64,000 nt of DNA from Sarcocystis neurona (taxonomy: Eukaryota > Apicomplexa > Conoidasida > Eucoccidiorida > Sarcocystidae). Shown here one piece after another: positions 32,083 through 43,927 of this stretch. The DNA lies in NCBI GenBank assembly GCA_000727475.1, contig KL647299.1:2937114-3001113 (forward strand). The letters run 5' to 3'. A program made the position numbers and the translations under genes. The notes under the pieces were generated by a model. That model was not told the origin of the DNA, ran no database searches, and saw nothing but the letters and a program-made list of their open reading frames with translations. Position 1 is the first letter of the stretch. Every line of letters begins with the position of its first letter.

Positions 32083-35000
32083 ACACACCTTCGAGGGGGC
32101 TCGAGGAAGGGCAGTGGCCACCAGCAGCATGCTCGCAGTAAATGGGGAGGCGAAGGTGGTAGTAGCAGAAGCGCGCAGTGAAGAGACACACACTTCTGCT
32201 TCAAGGCTCTGTGTTGAAATTATTTACATTCTCTGCTGGAAGCGTTCTGTCGCCTCTCGCCCGTCTCTTCTGGTGAGAAATCATTTTAACCTTCCCAACT
32301 CAAACAGAGCCTCCATGTACCTCTATGGTTTACAAAGATCTGCAGTCACCTGCTTGCACTGCTTTTTTTATATATGTGTGGCACTGTTTTTCTCCGTCCT
32401 GTGTGGCAGTACTGATTTCTTTGGGTTCCCCGTTTGCTGCGCTGTCGCTGTTTCATCTGCTTTCCCTTGGCGACGGTGCTGTTGCGTACGCCTGGGCATG
32501 CAGATGAGAGAGCACCTACACTGTCGTGGCAAATTCTTTTCTACTTCTGCCGCGACGGACGTTGACGACGACTACGGCGTGTGTAGAAGATGTCGAAAAA
32601 TCGTCTACCGCACGGCGAAGTGTCTGTCAGAAATACTAGCAGTTGGGCGTAAGTTGTGTACGGCGACGTATCTGGGCAAAAAATTCCTAGCACTTTTATA
32701 TCAGTAATATTCTGCTACATTTGTGTGTGTCTGTGTGTGTGTGTGGGTGGGTGGGTATTCGTGCCTTTTATTTATCTTTCCGTGGATAAATATTGTCCGC
32801 GTCTATGAGAAACGACGCCAGGGCGCCGATGTTATGCGTCTTGCGGCTGAAATGGGAGTAGCACTGCCGCTGCTCCCTTTGCGGAAAACAGCGGCTTCTT
32901 TCCTTGCCTTTTTTCCCGTTTTCTTCCCTTCTCTCGTTGTCGAACTCAAAAACGCCAACTTCGCTAAAATTCTTCCCAGTGAAGAGCTCTTATTCTCCAT
33001 ATTACACATCGCCCAAGCGGTGGTGGGTGGCTAGCGCGCATGCGGGAGAATTCTTTTTTGCACACCCTCCTTTTGATGCGGTGCTTTGTCTCGCGCCCTT
33101 TCTCACTCTTTTCTCCCGTCGACCTCTCCCTTTCTTCAATTTTGACTTCACCACGACGATGGCGTTGTGTCTGTCTCATATGTCGTGCGTTGTCTCCGTA
33201 TAAAAGCGACGAGCGCATAGCGAGGTCCCATTTTTTCCGGCCTGTTAAAAACGTCCATAACACACACCGAGGAGTTCATCTTTTCCCCGTGGATATTTGC
33301 GCATTCGATACCACAAATATGCGTGTCGCCCTCTCACACTCGCCGTTCCTTTCCTGGCGAAAACTTCGACTTGCCGTCCTGCCGTGTCTTTCCCGCCTTT
33401 CCCCTTCTTCTCGCCCACTTCGTCTTCTTCCACTCCGTCTTCTCGATTTTTGTTGAAGACGACGAATGCTTCTACTTTCCTTCCCCCGTCCCGCTTCCCT
33501 CTCCAGTTCTCCCTGCTGGAACAACACCGCCGCTTTCGTGAGTGCTTCGCGTCCGCGCGTTCTCTCTGCCCCAAGCACCTTTTCCGCCAGCCTTCCTGCG
33601 AGGGAGAGAACTCCACGCTTTCTCCACGCCAAGAAAAAGGCAGAGAGAGGAGGACGGCAAGAAAGCAAGCAAAACGACGCACGAGTTCGTGTTTCGATAG
33701 AGAACCCAGCAGTGACAGCAGTGCTGGAGAGAAGAAATGCAATTTCCCCCTTCTTCCCTCCTTTTTTCCCTGCCTTCCCATGCGGACGTAGACCACCGAG
33801 TGGCGCGCGTATTCTCTTGTCCGCATGGACAGTTTTGCGGAATTTCCTTACTGCAGCAAAGTTCACCAGTCCTGTCTCTTCCGCTAAAAGGGAAGGAAAG
33901 ACGGAAAGAATAAAAATGCCCTTTCCTCCCACTTCGCGCCCGCCTTCACACGCGCGTCTGCAGAGGACACCCGCTCAGTCAGTCCTCTCTTTTCTCTCTG
34001 CACGACGGCAAAATTGGCAACTCTCCACCCGCAGAAACAAGTACAAGAGACTTTACTTCTTAAAAAGAGGAAAGCTGCTGTCCGCGCTGGACACCGCCGC
34101 CTCTCAATACCGTAGATCTACACAAAACTCTAGCTCTCTACCTCACAAACATATATACATACAGAAAATTACACAGACCTACATACACACATATGCGTGT
34201 ACATACATACATATATATATATATGTATAAAATTACGCATGTATATATACACATACGCGTGTATACATATGTAAAATTACATACATATGTATAGATGCGT
34301 TATATACATACACCCCTTGCTGCTGCGCCTACCTAATAGTCATTAAGCAGCGGTTACAGGTACACACTCATATTCCCCTCCACATGTACGAATCTATATA
34401 TATGGATAGAAGTAGACATATATGTGTGCACCCCCCACAGCTAGTTTATTCACAGGAATGCCTGTAGAAGTTTGTTTGCATACAAAAGGACACTCATCAA
34501 TGTAGATGCATGTGTGAAGATTTATCTGCGTAGTCGTCTCGTCCGTCTGCAGGTCTGCGCATTTCCCTACACCCTCGTCTACGCACAAAGTCGCCATATA
34601 TTCACTACCACGCACGTCTCTGCAGCATTTTCTACCCCTATCCCCCCCTCCCTACATTTTCTTACAAGATTGTCTCCCCATCACATAGCTGCCTCCATAC
34701 ATTTCGTCGCCGGCGTGTCCACACGTAGGGCCGCTACATATACACTTCCATATATTTGCTCACACAGGCGTGTCTATTCAGAGACAGAGAAAGGCCCCGC
34801 TGTGCGTATTCGTGCCTGTGTCTGTGTGTCTATATACGTGTCTACTTTTTCTGGGTGGCGACGCAGGGGGAGAGCACCACATATTCGCACGCGCTGGTGG
34901 GAGGAGAGGAACTCCACAAGCAGAGAAGGCGCTCGTATATCTGCTCGAAGAAAGTTTGTTCAATAACCGTACACCTCGGCTTCTCTCGTCTGCTTAGAAA

Positions 35001-35096
35001 GTCTCAATTTGTTAATATAGGACGAGGGAGAGTTCACAAGTATGAAGTGAAGGACAGACTTTGTTGTAGACGCTGGCACACGGGAGCACGAGCAAT

Positions 35097-38000
35097 ATGC
35101 CCGCGCTCTATTTTGCTTCTCGTGCTGCTGCAGCGCACATGCACCCGACAACAGCGCCAACTGCTTCCTCTCCTCCTCCTGCTGCTTGTCCTTCTCCTCC
35201 TACTGCGTATCCTGCTCCTGCTGCTCCCTCTTCTGCTGCTGCTTCGCCTCCTGCTGCTGCTGCTTCGCCGCGTCTTCCTCCTGCGGCTACTTCTTCGTCG
35301 TGTTCTCCACCTGGATTAGTCTGTCCTTCTGGTGCCGGTTCTCCTTCTTGTGCTTCATCTGTTCTTCCTGGTGCTGCATCTGCTGCTGGCGCGTCTCGTG
35401 CTGCTGCTACTTCTGCGTCTGCGGCCGGGGATTCCGCTTCTGCTGCTGGTGCTGCTGCATGGATGATATCGACCGCGCAGCTGCGGCAGCTGCTGAAGAG
35501 CGTCGAGGAAGCGCAGGAAGCAGCGCAGCAGCGGGCAGCAGCAACTACTGCAATTGCCTGGCGTCGGTACGAGACGCTGCGGCAGCAGCAGCGCAGCAGC
35601 AAAGCCGCAGCTGTCGCGCTCCACACGGCTCTCTCGCTATTTGCTGCTGAACTCACCGCTCCCTCTGCGACAGCTGCTGGTGCACCTGCAGCCCCGGGCG
35701 TCGCCGGCGCGGCCCCGAATGAGCAGCAGCAGCGGTCCGAGAGGAAGCCGCAGCAGCAGGAGCGGCCCCTGCAAGAGCAGCAGAAGGAAGACGCCGACGG
35801 GTTTGATGTGCTGCAAAAGCAGCAGCAGCAGCGGAGGAGCAGCAGCGCAGACAGAGAAGCAGAACATGCAGACAAACCCCGTAGAATTTCAACAACGGCA
35901 GCGTTTTTACTGCGGCTGAAGCAACGCGTGCTGTTGCGGGTTGTTCTCGAAGAAAATGTCGCGCGTGTCAAGGCCTTGTATGCATTTGTATCTTTGCTGC
36001 AGCAGCAGCAGCAGCTCCTCGACCGCTGCCAGACGAACCTCCTTCTCCTGTCCCAACAGCAGCAGCAACAGCAGCCACGCTTCCCGCCCTCGCAAAGTGG
36101 ACGCGGGCGTCACGGGCAACCGCAGAAGCTACACCAGCAGCAGCAGCAGGAAGAGCAGCAGGAAGAGGAGCAGGAAGAGCAGCAACAGCGCGGCGAACAA
36201 CAGCTACAGCAGCAACAGCGGCAGGAGCAACAGCAGCAGCAGCAGCAAAAACAAGTGGAAGAGGAAAAGGAAGGTGGTGCTGATGGACTGATTTTGCTCT
36301 TTGAGGCAGCAGAGCTACTGAGTCGATTTGCGGCAGCCGCAGATTTGTCTGAGCAGCAGCTGCAGCAACTGCTGAGCTCGCGTGCGCTGGCTGCATGCGG
36401 CACCTCACATCTAACGCCGGGAGACGCCCTGCGGCAGCTGTTGCAAGGCTCGCCGCTGCCAGAAGCAGCAGCGGCAGCAGGAACAGCGGCTGCAGCAGGA
36501 AAAGCAGCAGCTGCGGGTACACCAGCAGCAGCTACAGCAGCAGCAAGAAGAAGAAGAAGCGAGGCAGGAGAGGAGAGCGATGCTACTTCCTCTCGTTTTC
36601 AACAGACGTCGCTCTGTGAGAAACCTCTCCCTCAGCAACAACAGCAGCAGCTGAAAGAAGAAGTGACTGTATCGCTACAGCAGCAGCAGGAGCAGCAGAA
36701 GAGAGACCAAGGACTTACGCAGCACCTACAGAAGAAGGGACAGCCAGAAGAAGAAGATCTCGAGACAGTGAGAGAGCTGCGGCAACACCAGCAGCAACTT
36801 TTCAGGCTGCTGCGGCAGCAGGTGCTGCAGCAGCTTGACTTTGCCTTTTTCGACTGCGTCGAGGTGAGTTATCTGCAGCTGCGTGTGTGGGTGCCTCATG
36901 CTGCGGAGTACTGCAGAGGAAGAAAGAGCAGCAGCAGCTGGTCTAGCGTCAACAGCAGCAGAAGAAGCAGCAACAGTTACTCCACCTCGGTCAGCAGCAG
37001 CAGAAGTCCCGGTTGCAGCAGCAGCATCTGGCGTGAGAAGGACGATAAAGGTGCGGCAGCAGAAAACGATAAAGTAGAAGCAGAAGGAGAAGGAGAGGAA
37101 AGGATGACGGAAGGAGATGCAACAGGTGGCGATATATTCCGCCTTTTCTGGGACGCGTACGGGCAATTAGGCGTGCAGGAGCAGCGGCTGCATGCGTTCA
37201 GTCACCAGGTGCAGCAGCTACTGCTGCGTCCTCTTCTCAACTTTGCTGCAGCCCCACTGGGAAGCGATGCTGCCGCTGCTGCTCCCACTGCTGCTCCTGC
37301 TGCTGCCCCCGCTTCGCGTCCTCTCCTGCATGCAGCTGCTCCGTCGCAGCTACCTCGAGCTCCTCTTGCTTTTGCTGCTGCTGCTGCTGATCCAGTTCCT
37401 CTCGCTGTTGTTGCTGCCCCTCCTTTGGCTGCTGCTGCTGCTGCTGTTGCAGCTGGTGAAGAACCTAGTGCGGCAGCTGCTGCTCCTGCTGACTGCACCC
37501 CGGAGCCGTTGCTGCTCTCTGCGTGTGGGGAAATGGGCAGTCCGCGTCTCGCCAGAGCAGGCAACAGCAGCAGCAGCAGCAGGGGACCGCGCGGCAGCAG
37601 CGACGGCAGCCGCGGCGGCTCGAGCAGCAGCTGCAGTAGCGGTAGCAGGGAAGAAACGAGGAGGAGGAAGAGATGGGACGAATGGAGGTGGACGGTGCCG
37701 TCTTCTTCTTGTTCATGTTCGTTCTTTTCTCCTTTTTGGCCGAACGCCTTCTCCTGCCGCTGCGGGTCTGCCGCCGCAGCACCGCAGCCGTCTGCAAATT
37801 TTTTCTGCACGCGAACGCGTGCTGCCTGCTGGCGTCTGCGTGCGCAGCAGCAGGTGGCGGTCGCGCTGCAGCAGCTGCTTCTGTTAATCGAGAAAGTATG
37901 CGGCAGGCGTCCGACCCTGCTGCTGCATTTCTTCCGAGTTATCTTCTCCCGCTCTTTCTTGAAGGAGCTTGTGGCCGCGTTTCTGCCACCTGCGGCTGCT

Positions 38001-41000
38001 CCTTCTTCTTCTGCTTCGCCAGTTGCAGCAGCAGCAGCAGCAACGGCTGCAGCAGCAACCGGTGCTGCTGACCAGCTGCGTCTCGTCACTGCCAGAGAAG
38101 CGAAGCGACTTATCCTGCAGCACCAGCAAGAGCAAGAGAAACAGCAGAAGACCCAGCAGCGGGAGACGTTGAAGGAATTGCGGCTGTTTCAGGGGAAAAA
38201 GAAGACGAAGAGGCAGGAAGGAAAGCAGCAGCTTTGGCCCGAGCAGGAAGAGGAGTTGCTGCTGCGGCCGCTCCCAGACACCAGGGGAAAATGGCTGCAA
38301 CAGGAGCAGCAGCAGGAACTCCCTGGACCCGCTGCTGCAGCGCTGTCTGACGCAGCAGTCGCAGCGTCGATTGCAGCTGCACTTCAAGCAGCAGCAGCAG
38401 ACGCATGCAAACAACGAGCAAGGGGTCCAGATGCTGCTCTCTTGGCTAAGAGAGGAACAAAATCTAATTTTGCTGCTGTCCACCGTCATGGCAGCAGCAC
38501 ACCTGCAGCAGCTGCTGCTGCCGCTGACAACGGTGCTGCGGACAAGATTACTGCAGCTGCGGATGGGACTGTTTCTGCTGCGGCTCTTTACGCAGCTGCT
38601 GCTGCTGCCAGCAGCTCAGGAGGTGCCACTTCAGCAGCAGATGTGTGCGGGAGCGCAGCGATAGTAACGACGCTGCTGCAGCAGCTGCAGCAGAAACAGC
38701 TGCTGCCGCTGGCTCTACCGCTCTCTCGCGCTGCTGCTGCTTCTTCGTATTCCTCCGCGGCAGCACCCCAGCAGCGGCAGAACAAGCAGCAGCAACAGGA
38801 AGACGAGATGGAGGACACCACTTCTGCTGACGGCGCTGCTTGCAAGCAGCTGCTGCAGCGGTTTGCAGACATACAGCAGATGATTCAGCAGCAGATGGAG
38901 CAGCGACTGCTGCTGCTCAGAGCTGCGCTGCTGCAGCAGGCCCGTGCGGCACTGCTGCTTCACAGCTGCATGCGAAGAAAAAGCACCGTCTCCGGCTTTT
39001 GTCGCTTCTTCCTTTTCTCCTGCAGCAGACTCAGCAGCAAAAGCAGCTGCGGCGGCGACGAACGAGGAGGAGGAGCAAGAGCAGCAGCAGCAGCAAGAGC
39101 AGCCGCAGCAGATGAGAGCCGGCTGGTGGAGAAGGAGGGAGGGAGTGGTGCTGCTGCGAAGGGAGAGACGAAGCCGAAACGCGCAGCACCAACAGAGAGC
39201 AGCAGCAGCAGAGAGATGGAACCAGCAGCAGCGATACCACAACCGGGTGTCTGGACTCTTCAGATAAGCAGCGAAACGGAAGTGTGGGGTCTGCCTAACG
39301 TCCTCCGAGAAACTGCTGCCGTTGCCGCACTACAGAACGAGAGAACGCGACTCCAGCTTCAACAGCAGCAGCAACAGCATCACCAGCAACAACAACAGCT
39401 GCACCAGCAGCAGCAGCAACAGCAACAGCAGCAGAGGACTTTTGAAAGAGAAGCGGAGGAAGGAGAATGGGAAGGTGGCAGAGGGGGCTACGGTGAGGTG
39501 ATCGTGGGAGCAGCAGTCTGTGAGATAACAAAAACAGGAGTTCTTGACTTCTCCCCGTGTCGCGTTACTGCAGGAACGCACTTTTTCGTGCAGCAGCTGT
39601 TGCTCCCGTGCGTGCGCCGTGCTGCGGCAGCAGCGGTAATGGCAGCAGCAGCAGCCGAAGCAGCTGCGTCAGCAGCAGGCGGTGGTGGTGGAACTCCGTC
39701 AAAAGCAGCAGCAGCAACAGCAGCAGGAGGAGGAAAGGAGGGGGATGAGAAATGCGTGTCCTTCTGGCACCTCGGAGCAGGGGACAGAAGCAGCAGCAGT
39801 CATCTGAGCAGCAACAGTGTAGCACGCAGTAGCTGCTGTTTGAGAGAGGAGAACGCGTGTGGGGTGAGCAGCAGGATATGGATTGAAGCCGGGAGACAAG
39901 AGCTGCTTGCAGCACGTGACCTGGGGTTGCTGTTTCTCTGTCTCCGATGTAGCAGCGCAGCCAAGCCCTCCGTTTTTCAATTTCCAGGTGCATGCGCTCT
40001 GCTCTTTAATGACGCAGAGTATGTGTCTCAGCATTTGCTGCGTCTTCCTATCACTTTACGCCTTTTCCTTCTTCCGCTCCTTTCCACGGCACCACCATCC
40101 CACCACACGTCCCCCGCTGCATCTGCTGTTGCATCTGCGGGGACGCCTGTTGCTGCAGCTGCTGCATCTGCTGGGATGCCTGCTGCTGCTGCGACACCTG
40201 TTCCTGCACCTGCTGCTCCTGCTGAATCCCTTGTTGGTGCTGCAGCTGCTGCTGTGGCTGGGGAAGCAGGGAGAGCAGCTGGGAAGCAGCAGCACTTTGA
40301 ACTAGAGGAGGAGGAGCGGCAGCAGCATCACTACGTGGAGCAGCAAGAACGAGCAGCACCGCCTGCGCTGTCATCGCAACAGCAGCAGCTCATCCACGGA
40401 GAGCAGCAAGACGAAGATATCTCCCAGGAAAAGATGCTGCGTCGGGCAGACGCGCTGCTGTCTCTCCTGCTCTCCGTCGATCTGCAGCCTTCCTCGCCAC
40501 CGCTGCTGCTGCAGCACAGCGTCCGCATTACCAACAGCAGCAGCAGGAGCAAAAGCAGCATCAGTGGCACCGGCAGCAGCCGCGGTAGCAGCAGCAGCAT
40601 CCCGGGTAGCATGAGCGTAGAGGCGGGGGAGAAGATAGGAAGAATCAGCGTGTGGGGTGGCAGCGGCAGTATGCGTGAAGCAGCCGTTCATATTGTGAGC
40701 AGCATCAAACAGCTGCAGCAGGCTGCGTATTTGCAGATGTTGCAGCAGCAGCAGCAGAAACTCCGGTCCGCAGCGGCTGCGTTGCTTCCCCTCCTTCAAC
40801 AACCCGTCTCGACAGCAGCAGCTTCACATCCACGCTTGAAAAGAAAAGAAGCAGCAGCGGCAGCAGATGAACACCCGTGCGCTTCTGCTGCGGCCAGCGG
40901 CAATACGTCTGCTGCCGGCTCTGCTGCTGCTGCGTGGAAGGAGCCACCGAACAGCAGCATCGCCGCGGCGGAAGCAGCTGCTGCTGCAGCAACACAGCAA

Positions 41001-41045
41001 CTACGCCGCACGGCGGAGGAGTGGGACGGCGTGCTGCCGTTGCAG
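35097..41045 (+). CDS. ZW10-like exon 1 (5.9 kb)
   Basis: A single open frame of 1983 codons ends at a TTGCAG/GTAGCG donor at 41046 in phase 0. The Pro/Ala-rich first 120 residues are followed by a coiled-coil-like stretch (MISTAQLRQLLKSVEEAQE). A perfect donor consensus, GAG/GTGAGT, also occurs at 36864 inside the frame. Poor-complexity sequence follows it until about 37120, so a further intron there cannot be excluded. The run of 60-odd bases of CAG at 36000-36260 encodes poly-Gln. Confidence 0.75.
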
Positions 41046-43927
41046 GTAGCGAAGAAACTTTCTCTTTTAGCATAAAAAGACCACCTTTTGTGGTGGGTAT
41101 ATGACGCGTACGTGTGTCTCTGGACAGTTTGCTTCCTTCACCGTGCCACTTCCTCTCTCTGTGTCTCCTTCTCTGCATGCACGTATGTAGACACAGGTGT
41201 ACAGGTGTCTGGACGAGTGTGTGCGGATGTTTATCCCTAGAGACGGATAGACAGACAGGAAGAAGAGTCACCCAGCACCGTTTTCTTCCGGCAACAGGGA
41301 CCTCCTCTTTACTTTCTTCCCCCTGCCGAGCTCTTCCTCTATATATTTGTATAAGTATATACACATACATACATACATACGTACCTACATACATACATAC
41401 ATATATGTGTATAGCTGAAGGATAGCTCTGCATGCGTTCATACGTGTAAGAAGACAGCCTGTGCCACGGCAGAGGGAGACGCATGAAGAAGACAGAGAAA
41501 GACGGCAGCAGCAACCGGAGAGAAGACTCGACACCCGGCGTTATATTCGTCATCCCCTCCCTTAAAACTGCCTGCATGCACATGTGTACTACGTAGAAGG
41601 ACCGTATCAGCTCTTCAATGTAGACATGCATGCACGCATGTATTCATATATATATGTATGTGTTTGCCTGCCTCTTTGCATGCAATAATTTGTCAACGTG
41701 GACACCTGTCCGCTTTCCCTATCTTCCTCTTTGTGTGTCCCTCCGCCCTAGCCACGCTATATAGGTACATACAAATACGTATATATGTATACGTTGGACG
41801 TGCGAGGGTAGAGAAGCATTCGCAGGATCCTTTTAGTCTGCTGCGTAGCATGCATACCATACAGAAAGAGAGAAACACACACACACAGAAGGAAGTCCAG
41901 GTGGCTCTGTATATAGATGTGTGTGTGGAGGTCGGTCTGAGTAGGGCCTGCATGCATGCATGGACACAAAAAAGGGAGTCCAGGTGGCTCTGTATATAGA
42001 TGTATGTGTGGAGGTCGGTCTGAGTAGAGCATGCGTCTGCCCGTGTCTGCGCCCATCCATTTATATGTGACTCTACGGAGAGATCAACAGCATACACGCA
42101 CCTGTACATATATCTGTGCATGCGTGTTCAAGTGAACTCGTGTCTCTTTCTTTTTTTGAAACCCCCCTGTGTCTGCAGGCGCGAGACTCTTTCTCGAAGG
42201 GCACCGCAGCAGCAACACACCTGCACGTGTCTATACGGCCCCTATTTGTGGATCTCTACATGCTTCGCAGATATTCAGAGACACGCGTATATATCTACGG
42301 ATGCATGTGTGGGTGTATACCTCGAGAGAAAGGAAGCAGCCCCCTTTTTTTATTCTTCTGGAAATGTCTGTGTGGAGGACATACATATATACTCTTGTAG
42401 TACATATATATCGTACCTACACACACATATATGTGTGTCTGCGAATCACTAGTATATCTCCGAGCTTATCGATAGAGATGCATGCAAATACTTGTATGTA
42501 TATATTCATATATATACGTATATTGTCGATGAATGTGTGTAGATGTATAGGGGTGACCGCAAATTATTGATATATTTGCGGGTATATATGAATACATACG
42601 TACGTATATATATTGTAGACATATAGGTCTGTGTGTGTGTGTGTGTGTGTTTGTATGTATATGTGTGAGTGGATAGGTGAGTAGCGGAATGTAGTCCTGT
42701 GGACGCGCACATGCATATATTTGTATACTTTGGGACTTCTTTTGTATGTTTCTAGACATCTATACACACACATATTTGTGCGTATCTCTCTCTCTACGTA
42801 TATATGTATATTCGTTGTAGATATAGGTATCTATAGATATATGTGTGTGTTCTTATCTGCTTGGTTTGTGGAGAAGTCCGAGGGCCCTTGCTGCTGATAT
42901 TTGTGGAATCAGCGTGGACTTCGTTCTCGCCGGCGAGGAAGGCTAGTCTGCTGCTCCTGAAGGTGCGTACGTGTGTGCATGCGCATGCAAAACCGCAGAT
43001 GTATCTGGAGAGCGTGGCGGTGCTGGCAGACGCGTGTTTGAAGGAAGTGGCAGGCGCGGTGCTGCACCTGCTGCAGGACGCTGCTGCGGCGTGCGCGGCC
43101 TCCTCACCAGCTGCAACTGCTGCTCTCCTCCGTCGTCTGCGCGAGGACAAAGCCACGGAAACGGACCCGAGTCTCGCTGCTGCTGCTGTTGCGACTGCTG
43201 CTGCTGCAAAAACTGCGTCGGCGGGTGGTGCAGACGACCCGTCCGCTGCTGCTGCCGCCGCCGCCGCTGCGGCTGCAGCCGCCGCTGCTCGACGCGCCGG
43301 GGTGCTGCTGCAGTTCGTCCACGCTGAGGTGCAGGGGCTCTTTCTGCTGCACGTGACTCGCCAGGAGCGCCGCGCTGCAGCCCTTTCTCGCACGCTGCAG
43401 CAGCTGCTCCAACGTCGACGGCAGCAGCAGCACCAAGCCAGAGAAGCCGAAGAGGACAAAACACTAGAAGAAGAGGAAGAAGAAGAAGAGACGCAGCAGC
43501 AGAGGGAAGGGGGGGGCAGCCGCCGCGGGAAGAAGAGGAAGAAGAAGAAGTGAAGCAGCTGCGTCGCGAAGCAGCGTACGCGGAGAAGGCAGCCGCACAT
43601 CGCGTTGAGCCGTTGCTGCTCTACTGGCAACCTTGTGAAGCTCTGCAGCGCCTTCTGCTGGCAGAAGACGTGTTGCTGCTGCAGCAGCTCTGGTCCACAT
43701 ACGGAATCCCATTGAAATGCGCGGTCAGCGAGCAGCAACTCTACGCGGTGCTCCTATGCAGTGCCCACGCAGCCTCCGGTGCCTCTGCTGCTGCTGCTGC
43801 TGCACTGCCCTCCAGCGGCGGTGTCGAAGCGGCTTCCACAACGCGCCCGCAGCAGCAGCAGCAACGTCGACATCCGTTGAATTTCGTCCGGGGTCTGCTG
43901 CTTGACTCTTCGCGTCTCATCAACTAG
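35097..43927 (+). CDS. ZW10/Dsl1-type vesicle tethering or kinetochore protein
   Basis: ZW10 proteins act at the ER in retrograde Golgi-ER vesicle tethering (NRZ/Dsl1 complex) and in animals also at kinetochores (RZZ). Exons are 35097-41045 and 42999-43927. Landmarks in order, judged against the ZW10 family: FWDAYGQLGVQEQRLHAF, LLHFFRVIFSRSFLKELVA, an AR.AL helix before FSPCRVTAGTHFF, LLFNDAEYVSQHLLRL (ZW10: LFHNDCMYLAHHLL), EEWDGVLPLQ and, across the intron, MYLESVAVLADACLKEV (ZW10: W.DVLPV..Y...MG.LLN), and near the end LQQLWSTYGIPL. ZW10 is usually about 700-800 residues; here about 2290, from Ala/Gln/Ser runs. The frame is broken once at the G8 run 43509-43516. The start could instead be the Met codons at 35139 or 35463; the conserved-looking helix begins at the latter. 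Confidence 0.8.
41046..42998 (+). other. ZW10 intron
   Basis: The intron is 1953 bases with GT at 41046 and AG at 42998 (GCATGCAAAACCGCAG). It contains TA/CA microsatellite at 41340-41410 and 42260-42850 and an 83-base-period duplication at 41895-42027. No exon-like segment joins the flanking exons in phase. Confidence 0.7.
41895..42027 (+). repeat. 50-bp direct repeat, period 83
   Basis: GTCCAGGTGGCTCTGTATAT continuing to GAGGTCGGTCTGAGTAG occurs at 41895-41944 and 41978-42027, nearly identical. TGCATGCATGCATG lies between the copies. Confidence 0.9.
42999..43927 (+). CDS. ZW10-like terminal exon with an apparent one-base deletion
   Basis: Starting at MYLESVAVLADACLKEV, the exon joins exon 1 in phase 0 and without a length gap relative to the family. 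Up to about 43508 the frame is that of 42999 and encodes Ala and Glu runs. In that frame a stop follows at 43551. From about 43517 to the TAG at 43925-43927 the continuing family-like sequence (VEPLLLYWQPCEALQ, LQQLWSTYGIPL) is in another frame. The exon is 929 bases, one short of a multiple of three, so a base missing from the G8 run at 43509-43516 would explain both. Confidence 0.75.

Larger units (their letters stand above)
25965..35096. other. intergenic spacer without a supported gene
   Basis: About 9.1 kb separates the IF-2 stop from the ZW10 start. The stretch 26.1-28.0 kb is fairly complex, unlike the introns, yet its frames (for example 26570-27466 +) show only Cys/His/Arg-rich composition and no domain. 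28.1-28.5 kb holds a tandem repeat. 29.5-30.3 kb is largely microsatellite. 32.7-34.1 kb is non-repetitive and pyrimidine-rich on the + strand, and probably includes promoter and 5' UTR of the ZW10 gene. Long frames at 32003-32707 (+), 33276-33932 (-) and 33466-34230 (+) match nothing I know. Confidence 0.5.

Noticed and set aside
33276..34230. Overlapping long frames on both strands upstream of ZW10
   Set aside because: Both strands are open to a similar degree in pyrimidine-rich DNA; no recognisable domain. A promoter and 5' UTR is more likely.
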